The position numbers were made by a program, and so were the translations under genes. A DNA stretch of 64,000 bases, taken from Nocardioides sp. zg-1230. Lineage in GTDB: Bacteria; Actinomycetota; Actinomycetes; Propionibacteriales; Nocardioidaceae. The stretch spans positions 558,001-622,000 of the forward strand of contig NZ_JABJQZ010000004.1 in the NCBI RefSeq assembly GCF_013155335.1, read 5' to 3'. The notes under the pieces were generated by a model. That model made no database searches. It was not told where the DNA came from and saw nothing but the letters and a program-made list of their open reading frames with translations. This document shows, in pieces, positions 52,948-61,292 of this stretch (position 1 is the stretch's first letter; each line of letters begins with the position of its first letter).

Positions 52948-53709
52948 GTGGGCCTGACGAGGCAGTTGCAGTCAGGGCGCGGACCCGACGAGCTGGTGCT
53001 GGTGCGCCACGGCGAGAGCGCCGGCAACATCGCCGACACCGAGGCCCGTGACGCCGATGCCGAGCGGCTCGAGCTCTCGGCCCGCGACGCGGACGTCGAG
53101 CTCTCCGACAACGGGGCGCAGCAGGCGCGCACGCTGGGCACGTTGATCGGGGGCCTGCCTGACGACGAGCGCCCCGATCTCGTCGTCAGCTCGCCCTACC
53201 GACGGGCGTTCGACACCGCACGCACGGCACTCGCCGACCTCGACATCGAGCTGCTCATGGACGAGCGGCTGCGCGAGCGCGACCTCGGGCTGCTCGACGG
53301 CCTGACCGGCAAGGGCATCCGATCCCGCCACCCGGAGGAGGCGAAGCGCCGCTCGCACGTCGGCAAGTTCTACTACCAGCCGCCATCCGGCGAGAGTTGG
53401 GCCGACGTGGTGCTGCGGGCGCGCAGCCTGCTGGCTGACCTGCGGGAGGGGTACGACGGCAAGCGGGTGTGGCTGTTCACCCACCAGGCCGTCATCATGT
53501 CCTTCCGCTACGCGCTGGAGGGCCTCGACGAGGCCGAGCTCCTCGAGATCGACCGCACGACGCCGATCCCCAACGCGTCCGTCACCCGCTACTGCCGGCG
53601 TCCCGACGGGCTCATGCTCGAGACGTTCGCCGACGACGCGCACCTCGAGCCCGGCCCGGCCGCCAGGACCGACGAGGACGACCAGGCGGGCGAGGCGCCC
53701 GATGCCTGA
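52948..53709 (+). CDS. Histidine phosphatase (phosphoglycerate mutase) family protein
   Basis: A 253-residue phosphatase. The catalytic histidine is in LVLVRHGESAGNIAD near residue 21. Further residues are in VVSSPYRRAFDTA, ERDLGLLDGLTGKG and VWLFTHQAVIMSFRY (second His). An acidic C-terminal tail (TDEDDQAGEAPDA) follows. The substrate is unknown. A GAGGAGG site lies 8 bases before GTG 52948. It overlaps the downstream nnrD by eight bases (ATGCCTGA), so the two are coupled. Confidence 0.87.
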   Translation: MGLTRQLQSGRGPDELVLVRHGESAGNIADTEARDADAERLELSARDADVELSDNGAQQARTLGTLIGGLPDDERPDLVVSSPYRRAFDTARTALADLDIELLMDERLRERDLGLLDGLTGKGIRSRHPEEAKRRSHVGKFYYQPPSGESWADVVLRARSLLADLREGYDGKRVWLFTHQAVIMSFRYALEGLDEAELLEIDRTTPIPNASVTRYCRRPDGLMLETFADDAHLEPGPAARTDEDDQAGEAPDA

Positions 53710-54574
53710 CCCCACGCTCGTCGACGCCGCCCTGCTGCGGGACTGGCCGCTGCCCGACCTCGGCTCCGACAAGGAGGACCGCGGCCGGCTGGTGGTGGTG
53801 GCCGGCAGCCGCGAGACCCCGGGCGCCGGTCTGCTGGCGGCCGAGGGCGCCTTCCGGGTGGGCGCGGGCAAGATCCACCTGGCCACCACGACCTCGTGCG
53901 CCACCGCCCTCGCGGTGGCCGCGCCCGAGCTCATGGTGAGCGGGCTGCCCGAGGGCGCCAGCGGGTCGCTCGACCCCGAGGGGTCCGACGAGCTGGTCGA
54001 CTGCGTCGACGGGTGCACGGTGCTGCTCGGCCCCGGCTTCACCGACCCGGACGCGTCGGACGCGCTCGTGCGTCGGACAGTGCCCCGGCTCGGTGGCGCG
54101 GTCGTGCTCGACGCGCTGGCGACGGCGTACGTCACCGACAACCACGAAGAGGTCGCCGCGCTCGACGCAACCGTCGTGCTCACGGTGAACCCGGGCGAGC
54201 TGGCGCACTGCCTCGGGATCGCCGAGGACGAGGCCTCCGAGGACCTCGAGGGCCACACGGCCCGGCTCGCCGCGCGCACGCAGGCGATCGTCGTCTGCGG
54301 CGGCCCCGTGAAGGTCATCGCCCGCCGGGACGAGCTCTGGCGGGTCGAGGCGGGCAATGCCGGGCTCGGCACGGCAGGCTCCGGCGACGTCCAGGCGGGC
54401 ATCGTGGCCGGCCTCCTGGCCCGCGGCGCGGGCCCCGCGCAGGCCGCCGTGTGGGGTGCCTTCCTGCACGCGACGGCGGGTGACCGCCTGGCCGAGCGGG
54501 TCGGGCCGGTGGGATACCTGGCTCGCGAGCTGCCCGGCGAGCTGCCCGGGCTGCTCGCCGAGCTGAGCGGCTGA
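53702..54574 (+). CDS. nnrD: ADP/ATP-dependent NAD(P)H-hydrate dehydratase
   Basis: A 290-residue ribokinase-like enzyme that repairs hydrated NAD(P)H. The phosphate-binding and catalytic motif is NAGLGTAGSGDVQAG near residues 218-232 (family NxGmxxGGxGDVLxG). RGRLVVVAGSRETPGAGLLA opens the domain, and VLTVNPGELAHCLG binds nucleotide in relatives. The partner NnrE epimerase is not in the window. It is coupled to the phosphatase gene. Confidence 0.88.
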   Translation: MPDPTLVDAALLRDWPLPDLGSDKEDRGRLVVVAGSRETPGAGLLAAEGAFRVGAGKIHLATTTSCATALAVAAPELMVSGLPEGASGSLDPEGSDELVDCVDGCTVLLGPGFTDPDASDALVRRTVPRLGGAVVLDALATAYVTDNHEEVAALDATVVLTVNPGELAHCLGIAEDEASEDLEGHTARLAARTQAIVVCGGPVKVIARRDELWRVEAGNAGLGTAGSGDVQAGIVAGLLARGAGPAQAAVWGAFLHATAGDRLAERVGPVGYLARELPGELPGLLAELSG

Positions 54575-54607
54575 CCGACGACCGGTCCAGACATCCGTAG
54601 TAATGCT

Positions 54608-54621
54608 GATGCGACCGCATC
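54608..54621 (+). promoter_or_regulatory. Palindrome upstream of the 62-aa Cys-containing protein gene
   Basis: GATGCG-AC-CGCATC is a perfect dyad in the 92-base gap, 46 bases before ATG 54667. It could be an operator or the terminator of nnrD. Confidence 0.35.
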
Positions 54622-54666
54622 GGGGCCCCGGTCACACTCGAGGTGCGACGACAGGGGAGGAAGACC

Positions 54667-54855
54667 ATGGGAAGCGTCCTGAGCAGGAGCGCCCACGCCG
54701 ATCAGCTGGAGGCCGAGGTCCGTGACGCGATGTGCTGCGTCCCGACCGACCGGTGCTGGGAGTGCCAGGTGAAGCTGGGCGAGGTGCGGGCCGCCCGTCG
54801 CGATGCCCTGCTCCACACGATCAGCACGGTCCGACCGCGACGGCCCGTCTGGTGA
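54667..54855 (+). CDS. 62-aa cysteine-containing protein of unknown function
   Basis: A small soluble protein with a central cluster of four cysteines, CCVPTDRCWEC (spacing C-C-x5-C-x2-C), that could bind a metal. Flanks are helical and basic (RAARRDALLHTISTVRPRRP). It does not have the WhiB layout. A strong AGGGGAGGAAG ribosome site precedes ATG 54667. The TGA overlaps the next ATG (TGATG). I recognise no family. Confidence 0.68.
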   Translation: MGSVLSRSAHADQLEAEVRDAMCCVPTDRCWECQVKLGEVRAARRDALLHTISTVRPRRPVW

Positions 54856-55187
54856 TGGTCCGAGACGGCGCGGCCGGCGCCGGCAGCGGCGTACGCGTCC
54901 CGCACTCGGTCGCCGCGCTCAGCAGGCACGAGCGGCGCGAAGCCGCCCGGGACCGCGCGATCCGCGAGCTCGGCGACGACGTCGAGCCGGCCCTCGACCT
55001 GATCGAGCTGCTCGAGCTCGCGTGGCACGACGTCCACGGGGACGTCGCACCACCCGGCGAGGTGCTCGAGGACGTCTGGCTGGTCGCCGCGGGGGACGTG
55101 GGACGGCTCGCCTCGGCCGCACGGCTCGCCGTCACCGACTGGCGCGACCTCCGTCTGGCGGCCGACGAGGTGCGCGCAGGCGGCTGA
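54855..55187 (+). CDS. 110-aa protein of unknown function
   Basis: A helical soluble protein with alternating charge (LSRHERREAARDRAIRELGD) and a Leu/Glu-rich centre (ALDLIELLELAWHDVHGDVA). No signal peptide or membrane segment is seen. ATG 54855 is coupled to the preceding 62-residue protein by TGATG, so the two probably work together. No family recognised. Confidence 0.65.
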   Translation: MVRDGAAGAGSGVRVPHSVAALSRHERREAARDRAIRELGDDVEPALDLIELLELAWHDVHGDVAPPGEVLEDVWLVAAGDVGRLASAARLAVTDWRDLRLAADEVRAGG

Positions 55188-55218
55188 GCCGGCGCCGACC
55201 GTCTGGTTGGATCGCGGC

Positions 55219-55926
55219 ATGACCGAGTGGGCGTCCCTGCAGCACGCCTACGGCACGGCCGAGGACGTGCCCGACCTCCTTGGTGCCGCGGAGGAGAGCA
55301 GCGCTGAGCACGGCCCCGCATGGGACGAGCTCTGGAGCAGGCTCTGCCACCAGGAGACCGTCTACACCGCGAGCTACGCGGCGCTGCCGCTGCTCGCCGA
55401 CATCGCCGGACGTCACGAGCCCGCCGGCTACGTCGCGGCGCTCGACCTCGCGGCGGCCATCGTGGCGTCGACGGACGGACCCACCGACCCGGCGGCTCTG
55501 CGTGCCGAGCACGCAGAGACGGTCGCCCGGCTCCGCGACCTGGCCGAGCGGAACATCCCGCACGCCGCGACCGACGCCGAGCTCGTGTACGGCCTCCAGG
55601 CGCTCATGGCCTTCGAGGACGGCGGCGTCTGGCAGCGACAGCTGAGCCACGTGGCCGACGGGGAGCTGCCCGTCGTGTGTCCCCACTGCCGCACGTTCCT
55701 GCTGCTGGACCTCGACGGCGGCGAGCTGGTCCCCGCTGACGGTCCCGACCAGGGCACACCCGTGCACCCCGCCGAGCCCGCAGACGGCTCCGTCGGCGCG
55801 CGCCTGATGGCCCTGTGTCAGCAGGCCGGGCGGCCGGGTGTCGAGGCTCGACTGCGGTATGCCCTCGGCAGCGTGACCTGCCCCGCCTGCCGTACGACGT
55901 TCGCGGTCCCCGACGCGCTGGCCTGA
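55219..55926 (+). CDS. Unknown protein with helical-repeat N-terminus and two CxxC motifs
   Basis: A 235-residue protein. The N-terminal two-thirds is alpha-helical (ETVYTASYAALPLLADIAGR, then AALDLAAAIVAS) and looks HEAT-repeat-like. The C-terminal part has a zinc-ribbon-like pair, VVCPHCRTF near residue 154 and VTCPACRTT near residue 222. TTGGAT ends 6 nt before ATG 55219. The layout resembles immunity-type HEAT proteins in polymorphic toxin systems, but no toxin is adjacent, so this is only a hint. Confidence 0.68.
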   Translation: MTEWASLQHAYGTAEDVPDLLGAAEESSAEHGPAWDELWSRLCHQETVYTASYAALPLLADIAGRHEPAGYVAALDLAAAIVASTDGPTDPAALRAEHAETVARLRDLAERNIPHAATDAELVYGLQALMAFEDGGVWQRQLSHVADGELPVVCPHCRTFLLLDLDGGELVPADGPDQGTPVHPAEPADGSVGARLMALCQQAGRPGVEARLRYALGSVTCPACRTTFAVPDALA

Positions 55927-55985
55927 CCCGTGCTCCACAGCGGGGGAGGACACCGTGTTCGGCCGATTGTGCAACAGTCCGGTCC

Positions 55986-57122
55986 ATGGGGCAGTTGCGC
56001 GTCGACAGCGACGAGATCGAACGCCATGTCGCTGCTGAGCGCAGCCGTGGACACGAGTCGGTGGGCCTGTTGGTCACCATGCCGGGTTCGGACCCCGAGC
56101 GCCTCGCGCGACACGTACGGACGGTCCTGCGCGAGATCCCGGGTGGTGTCGCGACGTACCCGACGAGCTTCGGCTGCTACACCCACGTGCGCGAGGCGTC
56201 GGCCTGTGGTGCGGCGGTCGAGGGGCTTGCGGCGTCCGTCAGCGGGGAGGCCCTGCCGAGCGAGGTCGAGGTCCGCGTCGCCCCGCCGCGGCCTGCTGCC
56301 CGCAGCTGGTGGTCGGTGCTGCGCGACGGACAGAGGCCGCGGCCGGCGGCGCAGATGGGCTTCAGCCTGACGCCTGTCCTGTGGGACAGGGACCGCGATC
56401 CGAGCGGCAAACCCTACGGGGGCTGGGGCGTGGCGAACGACGTCACGCAGCGCTTGGTCGAGCACGCGGGTCCGTGGGTGAGCGCCTCCGGGGAGGAGGG
56501 AGAGGCCTTCGACGGGCCTCGGAGGATCGCGCTCGCCGCGGACGACGCGGTGGGCGTCATGGGCCGGATGGCCCGGACCTCCTTCCCGGGCTTCGACACG
56601 TGGTTCCCGGAGCCCGGGCGCGGTGACGGCGGACGGGACGTCAGCTTCGGCTACTGGGGCCAGGTCGCCTACGTGCGCGCTGGAAGCCACCTCGACAACG
56701 CCGCGGTGGCGCTCGAGATGGCCGAAGTGCTCCGCCATCACGCCGCGGACCTCGACGTCGGCGCGGTGCGCCCGGGACAGGTCGGGAGGACGGGGAACTT
56801 CGGGTACGTCGAGTCCCTCTGGCTGGAGAATCGTCACCTCTGGACCAGTCACGTCCAGCAGCCGAACGCCATCCAGGTGCTCACTTCAGCCCACGTGGAG
56901 CGCGCCCACGACCTGTCGTCGTGGGCGGTCGAACGAGTCGCTGAAGATCGCTGGCTGGTGGCCACCCCCGACCTCGGTCCGTGGTTCGACCACGCGGGCG
57001 ACGACGACGCACAGAACGTGCCGCTGGACGTCATGGAGAGCGCCGTGAGCGACTTCGGCGACATGCTCCTGACGCCCGAGGTCGCCGCGGCGCACCCGCT
57101 GCCATCCCGGACCGGGGACTGA
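55986..57122 (+). CDS. 378-aa protein of unknown function
   Basis: A soluble protein with no signal peptide or membrane segment. Notable parts are GHESVGLLVTMPGSDPERLA, VAPPRPAARSWWSVLRDGQR, FSLTPVLWDRDRDPSGKPYG and GRDVSFGYWGQVAYVRAGSH. I do not recognise a family. Start codon ATG 55986 follows AACAGT by 7 nt. It follows the CxxC protein on the same strand and ends 24 bases before the convergent DUF222 gene. Confidence 0.65.
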   Translation: MGQLRVDSDEIERHVAAERSRGHESVGLLVTMPGSDPERLARHVRTVLREIPGGVATYPTSFGCYTHVREASACGAAVEGLAASVSGEALPSEVEVRVAPPRPAARSWWSVLRDGQRPRPAAQMGFSLTPVLWDRDRDPSGKPYGGWGVANDVTQRLVEHAGPWVSASGEEGEAFDGPRRIALAADDAVGVMGRMARTSFPGFDTWFPEPGRGDGGRDVSFGYWGQVAYVRAGSHLDNAAVALEMAEVLRHHAADLDVGAVRPGQVGRTGNFGYVESLWLENRHLWTSHVQQPNAIQVLTSAHVERAHDLSSWAVERVAEDRWLVATPDLGPWFDHAGDDDAQNVPLDVMESAVSDFGDMLLTPEVAAAHPLPSRTGD

Positions 57123-57145
57123 ACCGGAAAGGTGGAAAACACGCC

Positions 57146-58531
57146 TCAGGTGCGAGGGACGTTGACCGTGCCGCGTGGGGTCACGAGGACGGTGAGTCCG
57201 GCGGGGCCGGTCCAGAGGTAGGTGCCGGGGTCGATGCGTTCGTAGCTCCACGACCCTGCGGTCTTCGCTCGGTGGTGGCGTCGGCACAGCGGGGCGAGAG
57301 TCGCGGGAGTGGTCTGGCCCGGTGGGCCGCCGTCGCCCGGATCCTCGAAGGCGTCGCGGTGGTCGAGGTCGCACTGGCGGGCGGATCGGCCGCACCACGG
57401 GAACGTGCACGTCTCGTCGCGCAGACGCACCTGTTCGGCCATCCGCGGGGGCGGGTCGTGCCGGTCGACGGACCAGCGGTCGTCGGCGGCCACGTGCAGC
57501 ACGGGCTGGATGGTGACGCGCGAGCGGCCGGCCCACTCCCGGACGAGGCCGAGGGTGACGGGCCCGATGCTCTCGGCTGAGCCGGTCGCGGTCGGGTCGC
57601 CGGCGACGACGTCGGTGAGCGAGGCGTGGAGGTAGAGCCGGACCTTGGTGTCGCGCCGCGCGAGCGCCGTCTCGCGGGCCTGCTGCTGGTAGGCGGCTTG
57701 GTCTGCGGCGGAGTCCCCGGTCGCCACGAGGCTGGTCAGGTCGAGCCGGGCCTGGGCGTCGGCGATGACGCCTAGTGCCTTTGCCTTGCGGACACCGAGC
57801 TCGTCGGTGTCGCCGAGGGCTCCCAGTGCTTCGGCCTCGGCGCAGACGACGTCGTGGAAGCGGGTGAGGTCGAGGGTGTCGCCGGCGGCGCGGAGCTCCG
57901 AGGTGCCGGCGGAGCGGTGCGGGTCGGGGTGGGTCAGCACGACGTCCCAGGTGTCGCGGGCGCTGCTCTCGCGCCGGGTGAGGTCGTCACCGTCGCAGCG
58001 GGCGGCGGCCTCGGCGACGAGCCGGTCGAGCGCGGGGACACCGAGCGAGGACACCCGGCCGGCGACCTGCCGGTCGAGCCACCTGGCCGCGTCGAAGGAG
58101 AGGTGGCGGGTGCGGGTGGCGACGCGGCGGGCCTTCCACACGGGGACGAGCTGGGCGCGAGCGTGGTCCCACAGCAGCGGGAGCCGGTGGTGGAGGTCGA
58201 GGGTGTCGGCGAGCAGGGCGGACGCCGAGGTGGGGGAGCAGCCCAGCGCGACGGCGAGCGGCTCGGGCGTGAAGGCCGCCACGGCCGGCGTGCCGGGCCC
58301 GCCCAGGCTCTCGGGAGCGGTGAGCACGGCCGGGAGCATCGGCCCGGCGGGTGTCTCGCAGGCGTCGAGCGCGGGGTGGGCGATCGCCCACTGGTAGGCG
58401 ATGCGGAGCTTGTGCACCTCGGCCTCGCGCAGCAGGGCCTCGACCTCGGACGCCTCGGTCAGCAGCGCACCCTCGGCGAGGTCGGCCAGGTCGTCGACGC
58501 GCTCCTCACTGAGGTGTCCGATGCTCTCCAT
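57146..58531 (-). CDS. DUF222 / HNH endonuclease family protein (intact copy)
   Basis: A 461-residue 13E12-type protein. DUF222 covers about residues 30-300 (HHRLPLLWDHARAQLVPVWK, ALDRLVAEAAAR). The HNH endonuclease domain is near residues 362-430, with CTFPWCGRSARQCDLDHRDA carrying the zinc Cys pair and His, then TLAPLCRRHHRAKT. All nuclease residues are present, unlike the truncated copy at 2430-3872. ATG 58531 lies 19 nt from a conserved upstream motif shared with that copy. The biological role of this widespread actinobacterial family is not settled. Confidence 0.9.
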   Translation of the reverse strand: MESIGHLSEERVDDLADLAEGALLTEASEVEALLREAEVHKLRIAYQWAIAHPALDACETPAGPMLPAVLTAPESLGGPGTPAVAAFTPEPLAVALGCSPTSASALLADTLDLHHRLPLLWDHARAQLVPVWKARRVATRTRHLSFDAARWLDRQVAGRVSSLGVPALDRLVAEAAARCDGDDLTRRESSARDTWDVVLTHPDPHRSAGTSELRAAGDTLDLTRFHDVVCAEAEALGALGDTDELGVRKAKALGVIADAQARLDLTSLVATGDSAADQAAYQQQARETALARRDTKVRLYLHASLTDVVAGDPTATGSAESIGPVTLGLVREWAGRSRVTIQPVLHVAADDRWSVDRHDPPPRMAEQVRLRDETCTFPWCGRSARQCDLDHRDAFEDPGDGGPPGQTTPATLAPLCRRHHRAKTAGSWSYERIDPGTYLWTGPAGLTVLVTPRGTVNVPRT

Positions 58532-58550
58532 GGATCAACTCAACCAGAGC

Positions 58551-58591
58551 CCACCGACAGTGGCGCCCGGCTCGGGAGCGGGCTGTGGAGG
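58551..58591 (-). promoter_or_regulatory. Motif pair upstream of the intact DUF222 gene
   Basis: On the minus strand, CCTCCACAGCC (58591-58581) and GCCACTGTCGGTGG (58564-58551) match exactly the pair at 2382-2409. The distance between the two is 16 nt here and 3 nt there, while the distance to ATG is 19 and 20 nt. Confidence 0.5.
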
Positions 58592-58606
58592 AGCGGTCGC
58601 GGTGCC

Positions 58607-59257
58607 TCAGAGCGAGGCGAGCCAGTCCTCGATCGGCACGTCGCCGTCGCCGAAGACGAGGGTCTTGCGGTGGGCGCGCGGGTCGGCCAGCACGGCGAGC
58701 GCGACCTGGGCGACGAGCTCGCGCGAGGTGGTGTCGCCGTCGCCGGAGCGGGCGTCGGGGTTGACCGAGCCGCGGCCGGGCTCGAGGGTCAGGCTGCCGG
58801 GGCCGAGGATCGTCCAGTCGAGCCCGGAGGCGCGCAGGTGCTCGTCGGCTGCGATCTTGGCGTCCTGGTAGGGCCGGAACGCATTGTCCTCGGGGACCAG
58901 CGAGTCGTGGTTCGCACCCGAGAACGACACCATCACGTAGCGGCCCACCCCCGCGTTCTGCGCCGCGTCCATCGACCGGATCGCGGCGTCGCGGTCGACG
59001 GCGAAGGTCCGCTCCGGGTCACCGCCGCCGGCGCCCGCCGACCACACCACGGCGTCCTGGCCCGAGAGCAGGTCGGCGAGCGCGTGGGTGTCGGCGTCCT
59101 CGACTGAGGAGACCAGTGCGGTCGCGCCCGTCGCCTCGACGTCTGCCACGTGGTCGGGATTGCGGATGACCGAGGTGACCTCGTGCCCTGCCTCCACGAG
59201 CATGGGGGCGAGGAGAAGCGCGATCTTGCCGTGTCCGCCGATGATGGTGACTCGCAT
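58607..59257 (-). CDS. NAD(P)-binding SDR-like protein (NmrA / atypical SDR)
   Basis: A 216-residue Rossmann protein. The dinucleotide loop is VTIIGGHGKIALLLAP near residue 3. The sequence continues DAVVWSAGAGGGDPERTFAV, RYVMVSFSGAN and LDWTILGPGSLT, typical of atypical SDRs that may act as sensors or reductases. The catalytic YxxxK appears as YQDAKIAAD (Y and K kept with YxxxK spacing). ATG 59257 has TAGCGT ending 7 nt upstream. The substrate is unknown. Confidence 0.87.
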   Translation of the reverse strand: MRVTIIGGHGKIALLLAPMLVEAGHEVTSVIRNPDHVADVEATGATALVSSVEDADTHALADLLSGQDAVVWSAGAGGGDPERTFAVDRDAAIRSMDAAQNAGVGRYVMVSFSGANHDSLVPEDNAFRPYQDAKIAADEHLRASGLDWTILGPGSLTLEPGRGSVNPDARSGDGDTTSRELVAQVALAVLADPRAHRKTLVFGDGDVPIEDWLASL

Positions 59258-59264
59258 GCGGTCG

Positions 59265-59270
59265 ACGCTA
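59265..59270 (-). promoter_or_regulatory. -10 hexamer TAGCGT for the SDR gene
   Basis: On the minus strand it ends 7 nt before ATG 59257 and suggests a leaderless transcript. It is 25 bases from the divergent phosphotransferase -10. Confidence 0.45.
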
Positions 59271-59294
59271 CAAGGGGCCGGGTTGGCAGGCGGC

Positions 59295-59300
59295 TAGGTT
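59295..59300 (+). promoter_or_regulatory. -10 hexamer TAGGTT for the phosphotransferase gene
   Basis: It ends 7 nt before GTG 59308. The in-frame TTG 59299 would overlap the hexamer, so the element decides the start as 59308. Confidence 0.45.
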
Positions 59301-59307
59301 GGCGCGG

Positions 59308-60123
59308 GTGCAGTCCTCCACCCACGACCTGACCATCGGCGCCACGGAGGTCCGCAAGGCGTTCGTCGCCGACCACGAGGCGCAGGCCGAACGCGAGTGG
59401 GCGTGCCTCACGCTCCTCGCCGAGCACGCTCCGGGCCTGGCGCCGCGGCCGCTGCGGCGCGAGGACGGCGAGCGACCGGTGATCGTGATGGAGCGGCTCC
59501 CCGGCGCGCACCTCGAGCCCCGACCGCTGACGCCGGACCGGACCCGTGCGCTGGGGGCCGCGCTGCGCCGGCTGTACGACGTACCGGTGGAGGCGGTGCG
59601 CGACGCGGGCATCGGCCCGCGGAGGTACGACGCCGAGGCCCTGGCCGCCGTGCTCGTGGAGTGGCTCGCCGACGACTACGACCTGGGGGAGTGCCGCGAC
59701 CCTGACCTGGTCGCCGACGCGCTCGCCCACGCCCGGGCGTACGTCGCCGCACCGCCGCTCCCCGAACCACGGGCCACCGCGCTCGGCATCGCCGACCTCA
59801 ACCCGGCCAACGTGCTCGTGCACGAGGGAACCGTGCGGGTCGTCGACTTCGAGGACGGCGGCCTCAGCGACCCGGCGTACGAGCTCGCCGACCACGTCGA
59901 GCACCTCGGCAGCCGCCTGCCCGGCGTGTACGACGTCCACGCGCTGCCGACGGCGGTGGGCCTGGACGCCGAGGACCTCGCGCGGATGGCGGCGTACCGT
60001 CCGCTGCTGGCGGCGTTCTGGCTGGCCATGCTCCTGCCCGGCAACGGCGGGTGGCGGCGCAACCCGCGCGGCACGACCGAGGCACAAGCCGAGCATTTCA
60101 TGGCTCTCGCGGGCCACGACTAG
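59308..60123 (+). CDS. Aminoglycoside phosphotransferase family protein
   Basis: A 271-residue protein kinase-like fold protein. The N-lobe has KAFVADHEAQAEREWACLTL with the Lys/Glu pair, and VIVMERLPG is the hinge. The catalytic loop is GIADLNPANVLVHEG, where ADLNPAN replaces the usual HGDLxxxN. The metal site is VVDFEDGGLSDPAYELADHV. The substitution of His-Gly by Ile-Ala keeps the catalytic Asp and Asn. Substrate unknown; an antibiotic-resistance role should not be assumed. Confidence 0.8.
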   Translation: MQSSTHDLTIGATEVRKAFVADHEAQAEREWACLTLLAEHAPGLAPRPLRREDGERPVIVMERLPGAHLEPRPLTPDRTRALGAALRRLYDVPVEAVRDAGIGPRRYDAEALAAVLVEWLADDYDLGECRDPDLVADALAHARAYVAAPPLPEPRATALGIADLNPANVLVHEGTVRVVDFEDGGLSDPAYELADHVEHLGSRLPGVYDVHALPTAVGLDAEDLARMAAYRPLLAAFWLAMLLPGNGGWRRNPRGTTEAQAEHFMALAGHD

Positions 60124-60169
60124 ACTTGCGCGTCGGCGCGGGGCCACGGCCACGCCGCCCGCACTTTCT

Positions 60170-60175
60170 TTGACA
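60170..60175 (+). promoter_or_regulatory. -35-like TTGACA upstream of efp
   Basis: TTGACA lies 25 bases before ATG 60201, but no convincing -10 follows at 17 nt. A TAGACT at 60121-60126 could be the efp -10 instead, giving a leader of about 70 nt that includes a GGCGGAAAGA ribosome site. Confidence 0.3.
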
Positions 60176-60200
60176 ACTCGACGAAGGCGGAAAGACTCAC

Positions 60201-60764
60201 ATGGCAACCACCAACGACCTCAAGAACGGCATGGTCCTCAAGATCGAGGGTCAGCTCTGGTCCGTCGTCGAGTTCCAGCACGTGAAGCCCGGCAAGGGCC
60301 CGGCCTTCGTCCGCACCAAGCTCCGCAACGTCGAGTCGGGCAAGAACGTCGACAAGACCTTCAACGCCGGCACCAAGGTCGAGACGGCCAACGTCGACAA
60401 GCGGACCATGCAGTACCTCTACAACGACGGCTCGTCCTACGTCTTCATGGACACCAGCACCTACGAGCAGCTCGAGGTCACCCCCGAGGTGGTCGGCGAC
60501 GCGAAGAACTTCATGCTGGAGAACCAGGAGGCCATCGTGGCCACCAACGAGGGTCGCGTGCTCTTCATCGAGCTGCCGGCCTCCGTCGAGCTGCTGATCG
60601 CCGAGACCGAGCCGGGCCTGCAGGGCGACCGCTCGACCGGCGGCACCAAGCCCGCCACGCTGGAGACCGGCCACACCATCGCGGTGCCGCTCTTCATCAC
60701 CACCGGCGAGAAGGTCAAGGTCGACACCCGCGACTCGTCCTACCTCGGCCGCGTCAAGGCCTGA
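60201..60764 (+). CDS. efp: Elongation factor P
   Basis: A 187-residue three-domain, tRNA-shaped factor that rescues ribosomes stalled at polyproline. The N-terminal KOW-like domain reads [20 protein letters not shown]. The loop that carries the modification site in other bacteria is [15 protein letters not shown], with Lys at about residue 32. The OB domains end with [20 protein letters not shown], the family signature. nusB follows after 6 bases, as in many actinobacteria. Confidence 0.97.
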   Translation: MATTNDLKNGMVLKIEGQLWSVVEFQHVKPGKGPAFVRTKLRNVESGKNVDKTFNAGTKVETANVDKRTMQYLYNDGSSYVFMDTSTYEQLEVTPEVVGDAKNFMLENQEAIVATNEGRVLFIELPASVELLIAETEPGLQGDRSTGGTKPATLETGHTIAVPLFITTGEKVKVDTRDSSYLGRVKA

Positions 60765-60770
60765 CACCAG

Positions 60771-61181
60771 GTGGCTGCCCGTTCGAAGGCGCGCAAGCGC
60801 GCGCTGGACATCCTGTTCGCCTCCGAGCTCCGCTCGGAGGATCCCGTGGTGGCGCTCGAGCGCGCCATCGAGGCCGGCGAGGGTCCGACCAACGACTACA
60901 CCAGCACGCTGGTGCGCGGCGTGGTCGAGCACCGTGAGCGCATCGACGAGGTGCTGACGACCTACAGCAAGGGCTGGACGCTCGGGCGGATGCCTGCGGT
61001 CGACCGCAACGTCCTCCGGATCGGTGTCTTCGAGCTCCTGTGGGGCGACGACGACGTGCCCGACACGGTGGCCGTCAGCGAGGCGCTGCACCTCGTGCAG
61101 GACCTCTCCACCGACGACTCGCCGGCCTTCGTCAACGGGCTGCTCGGCTCCGTCCAGCGCGACCGCGCCAGCCTGGTCTGA
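60771..61181 (+). CDS. nusB: Transcription antitermination protein NusB
   Basis: A 136-residue all-helical protein that joins NusE/S10 on boxA RNA to promote rRNA antitermination. Family segments are RSKARKRALDILFASELRS at the N-terminus, RMPAVDRNVLRIGVFELLW and PAFVNGLLGSV at the C-terminus. GTG 60771 lies 6 bases after efp. The 111-base gap to the next gene contains a GGTCCGGACC palindrome but no clear terminator. Confidence 0.95.
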   Translation: MAARSKARKRALDILFASELRSEDPVVALERAIEAGEGPTNDYTSTLVRGVVEHRERIDEVLTTYSKGWTLGRMPAVDRNVLRIGVFELLWGDDDVPDTVAVSEALHLVQDLSTDDSPAFVNGLLGSVQRDRASLV

Positions 61182-61280
61182 CCAGCTGGTCCGTCACGCG
61201 TCCGGGGCCGCCTGTGGGAGCGGTCCGGACCGGCCTCACCCGCAGGGGTCAGCGGGGTCGCGGCAGGCGTCGCGAGGTCC

Positions 61281-61286
61281 TAGGTT
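61281..61286 (+). promoter_or_regulatory. -10 hexamer TAGGTT for the DUF1206 gene
   Basis: It ends 6 nt before ATG 61293, with no Shine-Dalgarno. The transcript is probably leaderless. Confidence 0.5.
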
Positions 61287-61292
61287 GGCGAC

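Noticed and set aside
53702..53709. The identical ATGCCTGA overlaps at yajC/apt and at the phosphatase/nnrD junction as a shared recombination site
   Set aside because: Eight bases that encode Met-Pro and overlap a stop arise easily by chance. The flanking sequences differ.
59308..60123. Aminoglycoside resistance gene
   Set aside because: The fold is shared by many kinases. The catalytic loop is not that of known resistance enzymes and the context is housekeeping.
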